A DNA stretch of 64,000 bases, taken from contig JAJEAD010000059.1 of the NCBI GenBank assembly GCA_022824305.1, positions 1 through 64,000 of the forward strand. The letters are read 5' to 3'. The position numbers and the translations under genes were made by a program. The number at the start of each line of letters is the position of its first letter. Position 1 is the stretch's first letter. This DNA is from Gammaproteobacteria bacterium (GTDB lineage: Bacteria; Pseudomonadota; Gammaproteobacteria; HK1). The notes below the pieces were generated by a model that ran no database searches, was not told where the DNA came from, and worked only from the letters and a program-made list of their open reading frames with translations. Positions 59,494 through 64,000 of the stretch are shown here, in pieces.

Positions 59494-59889
59494 TCAGGAC
59501 GGCGACCTCGCCGCCCAGGCCTCGACTTCCACCAGCATGTCGGGGCTCGCGAGGCCGTCCACGATGACCAGCGTGGAGGCCGGCGCGCACTCGTCGCCCA
59601 GGATCGCGCTCCGGGCCGCGCGGTAGTCGTCGATGAAGCGCGAGTCGGTGAGGTAGACGTTGGTCTTCACCAGGTCCTCCTTGCGCATGCGGTGCGCGCG
59701 CAGCGCGGCGAGGATGTTCCTGAACACCTGCTCGCTCTGTTTGCGGATGCCGTTCGCGAGGCGTCCCTTGGCATTGATGCCGATCTGGCCGGCGATGACC
59801 AGCCACTCGGAGTTCGCGGGCACGTGGACGGTGTGGGAGTAGACTCCGCCCGGCTGGTGCATGGTCTTGGGGTTGAGATGCTCGTTCAT
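59494..59889 (-). CDS. Rid/YjgF family protein (second copy)
   Basis: The 131-residue protein has YSHTVHVPANSEWLVIAGQIGI, the NGIRKQSEQVFRNI helix and CAPASTLVIVDGLASPDM. In the place of the catalytic Arg of deaminase-type RidA it reads GLAS, so enamine hydrolysis may be lost and the role may differ. AAGGAG lies 8 nt before ATG 59889. It is divergent from the maleate-isomerase-like gene. It is not a recent copy of the Rid protein encoded at 49.1-49.5 kb. Confidence 0.85.
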   Translation of the reverse strand: MNEHLNPKTMHQPGGVYSHTVHVPANSEWLVIAGQIGINAKGRLANGIRKQSEQVFRNILAALRAHRMRKEDLVKTNVYLTDSRFIDDYRAARSAILGDECAPASTLVIVDGLASPDMLVEVEAWAARSPS

Positions 59890-60218
59890 GTCATGGCTCC
59901 TTGAGGGGTGGGAATCACGCATCGCTTCGCCGGTCCCCATGATGCCGGAACCCGAGCCCGGTTTTCCCGCCTCCGGAGCGCAGTCCCGGCGCGGCCCGGG
60001 CGGAGCGGGATCGGGGCGTGCCATCGCTCCGGGCGGAGCGGCGGGTTCATCGCCTCGAGAAGCCCTTTCCCCGCGTGCCGCGAAGCGGCGAGCGCGGTGA
60101 GTCGCCGCCCTGCGAGCATGTATCATCACGGTGGGCGCGCGAGCAGCGCGCCCTCGCATCGGGGCCGGTGCCGGCGCCCGCTGCGGAACTGCACGAGTCC
60201 AAATCCGGAGACGACGAC
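59890..60218. other. Divergent intergenic region
   Basis: The 329 bases hold no gene. They must contain the promoters of the second Rid gene (leftward) and of the maleate-isomerase-like gene (rightward). I see the two Shine-Dalgarno sites at the edges but no clear promoter or operator motif. Confidence 0.5.
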
Positions 60219-60998
60219 GTGAGCGCATTGCCCCAGGAAGTGTCGGTGACCACCCAGCCTCTCTCCTTCGCGTACCGCCCGGACGCCGGGCCCGCGCGCT
60301 ACCGCATCGGGCTCATCGCGCTCGACAGCGACGTCGCGACCGAGCGCGATTTCCACAACATGATGCCCGACGACGCGATGTACTACACGACCCGGATCCA
60401 GCACTACAATCCGGTCAACCTCGAGAACCTGCGCCGCATGGCGGGCGAGCTCACCTCGGCCACCGAGAAGCTGATCCCCAACCAGCGCCTCGGCTCGATC
60501 GCCTATAGCTGCACGTCGGGCACGGTCGCGATCGGATACGAGGACGTGGCCGAACGCATCCGCGCCGGCGGACGGCCCGACATTCCCGTGGTGACTCCGA
60601 TCACGTCCGCTGTCGCCGCGTTCCGCAAGCTCGGGGTGGAGAGCGTCTCTCTGCTGACGCCCTACGTAGACTCCGTGAACCAGGCCATGCGCTCCTACAT
60701 CGAGAAACGCGGAGTAGCGGTGCGCAACATCGGCAGCTTCTGCCTGGACAGCGACATCGACATGGCCGAGGTGCCGCCCGAGGCCATTCTGCAGGCCGCG
60801 ATCGAGACCTGCCGGAAGGACGTGGACGCGCTCTTCATCTCCTGCACCGCGCTGCGCGCCGTGGACATCATCGAGCGCGCCGAGCACGCGCTCGGCAAGC
60901 CGGTGATGAGCGCCATCCAGACGCTGTTCTGGCAGTCGCTCCGCGAAGCGGGCTGCCCGAGCCCGGTGGAAGGCTACGGGCGCCTTCTCCGGGTCTGA
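60219..60998 (+). CDS. Maleate isomerase / EutA-like Asp-Glu racemase superfamily protein
   Basis: The 259-residue protein has the two active-site cysteines of the family: C98 in AYSCTSGT and C209 in FISCTALRA, in symmetric halves. This is the maleate cis-trans isomerase/arylmalonate decarboxylase group, which also contains EutA of ectoine-use clusters. The start is GTG 60219 with CCGGAG upstream; the longer frame is shadow. An ectoine or malonate-type role fits the osmolyte theme, but no eutBCDE set is present. Confidence 0.78.
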   Translation: MSALPQEVSVTTQPLSFAYRPDAGPARYRIGLIALDSDVATERDFHNMMPDDAMYYTTRIQHYNPVNLENLRRMAGELTSATEKLIPNQRLGSIAYSCTSGTVAIGYEDVAERIRAGGRPDIPVVTPITSAVAAFRKLGVESVSLLTPYVDSVNQAMRSYIEKRGVAVRNIGSFCLDSDIDMAEVPPEAILQAAIETCRKDVDALFISCTALRAVDIIERAEHALGKPVMSAIQTLFWQSLREAGCPSPVEGYGRLLRV

Positions 60999-61038
60999 GC
61001 GCGGACGGCGCCGAGGGCGATTTCCGGCGCGAGCGGGC

Positions 61039-62676
<1,638 letters not shown>

Positions 62677-62701
62677 ACGATTTCTCTTGGAGCGAAGTGC
62701 A

Positions 62702-64000
62702 ATGTCCCTTGTGAAGTACGAAAAACGCGACGGCGTGGGACTCGTCCTCGTCGACAACCCGCCGGTGAACGCCTTCAGCGTCGGAGTGCCGCGCGGCATC
62801 ATGGAGTCGCTGGCCGCGGCTGCGGCCGACCCTGACGTGTCGGCGGTGGTGGTGGCGGGCAGCGGGCGCACCTTCATCGCCGGCGCGGACATCAAGCGCC
62901 TGGGCGCCTGGCCGGAGGGCGAGCCCAATCTTCGCGACGCCATCGAGGTGTGCGAAGCGAGCGAGAAGCCGGTGGTCGCCGCGATCCACGGCCATGCCCT
63001 CGGCGGCGGGCTCGAGCTCGCGATGGCCTGCCACTATCGGGTCAGCACCGCGGATGCACGCCTCGGCCAGCCCGAGGTGAAGATCGGCGTGCCGCCCGGG
63101 GCGGGAGGCACGCAGCGTCTGCCACGCCTGGTGGGCGCGGCAAAAGCGCTCGAGATGATCCTGAGCGGAGCCCCCATAAGCGGCGCGCAGGCCGCCGGCG
63201 TGGGGCTCGTGGACCGGGCGGTGGAGCGGGATCTCGTCGACAAGGCGGTCGCCTTCGCGGCCGAGCGGGCCGCCTCCGGCGGTCCCCACCCGAGGGTGCG
63301 CGACCGCGAGGTCCGGGTCGACGACCCCGGTATCTTCGACGCGATGCGAAAGCAGATCGAGCGCCGTGCCCGCGGCATGCGCGCGCCCTACGCGTGCATC
63401 GAGTGCGTCGAGGCGGCGGTACAGCTCCCCTTCGACGAGGGCATCGCGAGAGAGTACGAAATCTTCGATGCGCAGGTCCGCTCGCCGGAGGCGGCGGCGC
63501 TGCGCCACCTCTTCTTCGCGGAGCGGCAGATCGCGCGCGTTCCGGGCATCGGCAAGGACATCGTGACGCGCGACATCCGCGAGGGCGCGGTGATCGGCGC
63601 GGGGACCATGGGCAGCGGCATCGCCATGAACTTCGCCAACGCGGGCATTCCGGTGAAGCTCTTCGACCTGGGCGGCGAGCAGCTCGACCGGGCCATGGCC
63701 GCCATCGAGCGGAACTACGCGTCCACGGTGAGCAAGGGGCGCCTGAGCGAGGCGGCGATGCGTGAGCGTCTCGAGCGCATCACGCCGGTGCTCGAGCTCG
63801 AAGCGGTCGCCTCGGCGGACTTCGTCATCGAGGCGGTCTTCGAGGAGATGGCGCTCAAGCTCGACACCTTCGCCCGCCTCGACGCCATCTGCAAGCCGGA
63901 GGCGATCATCGCCAGCAACACCTCCTACCTCGACGTGAACCGCATCGCCGCCGCCACCGGGCGCGCCTCCCAGGTGCTCGGCACCCACTTCTTCAGCCCC
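62702..64000 (+). CDS. FadJ/FadB-type enoyl-CoA hydratase / 3-hydroxyacyl-CoA dehydrogenase (partial)
   Basis: The frame is open from ATG 62702 (GGAG upstream) to the window edge, 433 codons. The crotonase half shows the oxyanion and acid residues (HGHALGGGLELAMACHYR; GQPEVKIGVPPGAGGTQR). A linker leads to the NAD-binding start AVIGAGTMGSGIAMNF near residue 300 and to FVIEAVFEEMALK. The family is usually near 700 residues, so the rest lies outside. It should act with the upstream CoA ligase in beta-oxidation of a short or unusual acid. Confidence 0.92.
   Translation, partial: MSLVKYEKRDGVGLVLVDNPPVNAFSVGVPRGIMESLAAAAADPDVSAVVVAGSGRTFIAGADIKRLGAWPEGEPNLRDAIEVCEASEKPVVAAIHGHALGGGLELAMACHYRVSTADARLGQPEVKIGVPPGAGGTQRLPRLVGAAKALEMILSGAPISGAQAAGVGLVDRAVERDLVDKAVAFAAERAASGGPHPRVRDREVRVDDPGIFDAMRKQIERRARGMRAPYACIECVEAAVQLPFDEGIAREYEIFDAQVRSPEAAALRHLFFAERQIARVPGIGKDIVTRDIREGAVIGAGTMGSGIAMNFANAGIPVKLFDLGGEQLDRAMAAIERNYASTVSKGRLSEAAMRERLERITPVLELEAVASADFVIEAVFEEMALKLDTFARLDAICKPEAIIASNTSYLDVNRIAAATGRASQVLGTHFFSP

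Overview
This is a high-GC proteobacterial chromosome segment. Gene density is high, codon use is strongly G/C-ending, and the pst-pho layout, TMADH-type and glycine-betaine-type genes all fit a Proteobacterium; the class cannot be fixed from the sequence. It carries metabolic and transport genes with one large accessory defence block set among them.

Left part (1-13.8 kb). The first ~494 bases look like the end of an inserted element. It carries a mobilisation-like N-terminus and an AT-richer stretch, and it cuts off the 3' end of an oligopeptide permease operon (oppA-oppB-oppC'). Next comes a phosphate regulon on the minus strand, pstS-pstC-pstA-pstB-phoU, followed by a thiol-dependent arsenate reductase. 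phoB-phoR run divergently. A 13-bp hairpin with a T-rich tail lies between pstS and pstC. A nucleoside deaminase follows, behind a 37-bp interrupted palindrome with a Fur-box-like core.

Defence block (13.9-30.4 kb). Ten closely packed minus-strand genes (29550 down to 15811) start with the four components of an Ssp-type DNA phosphorothioation system: a DUF4007 protein (SspB-like), a large P-loop ATPase (SspC-like), a PAPS-reductase-like ATP pyrophosphatase (SspD-like) and a cysteine desulfurase (SspA-like). No SspE, SspFGH or DndFGH homologue follows. Instead the operon continues with a GIY-YIG-like protein, two different DGQHR-motif proteins, a SNF2 helicase, a DUF4365 protein and an unrecognised 381-aa protein. 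This distal set is the best candidate in the window for an undescribed phosphorothioate-linked restriction module. Part of it (about 19.2-23 kb) is visibly AT-richer than the rest. An AlbA_2 (Schlafen-type) protein lies downstream and a PIN-domain toxin-antitoxin pair upstream.

Middle part (30.6-39.2 kb). Polyphosphate kinase and a GMC oxidoreductase with its small subunit are followed by more accessory genes: a DUF4143 ATPase behind three 23-bp tandem repeats, and a hipBA pair behind a 28-bp inverted repeat.

Right part (39.4-64 kb). These genes suggest uptake and breakdown of methylated amines, betaines and related N-compounds. One operon has an M24 peptidase-like enzyme, a trimethylamine/dimethylamine dehydrogenase, a 39-aa protein and a GlpC-like Fe-S protein. 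A second has a quinone reductase-like protein, a Rid protein, a creatininase-family hydrolase, a cytosine-deaminase-like amidohydrolase and an FAD-linked oxidase. Others are a CocE-type hydrolase, an FAD amine oxidase, and a glycine betaine ABC transporter whose two permease halves are fused, with a choline-kinase-like gene translationally coupled to it. The window ends with a maleate-isomerase/EutA-like protein, an acyl-CoA synthetase and the 5' part of a FadJ-type bifunctional enzyme that runs off the edge.
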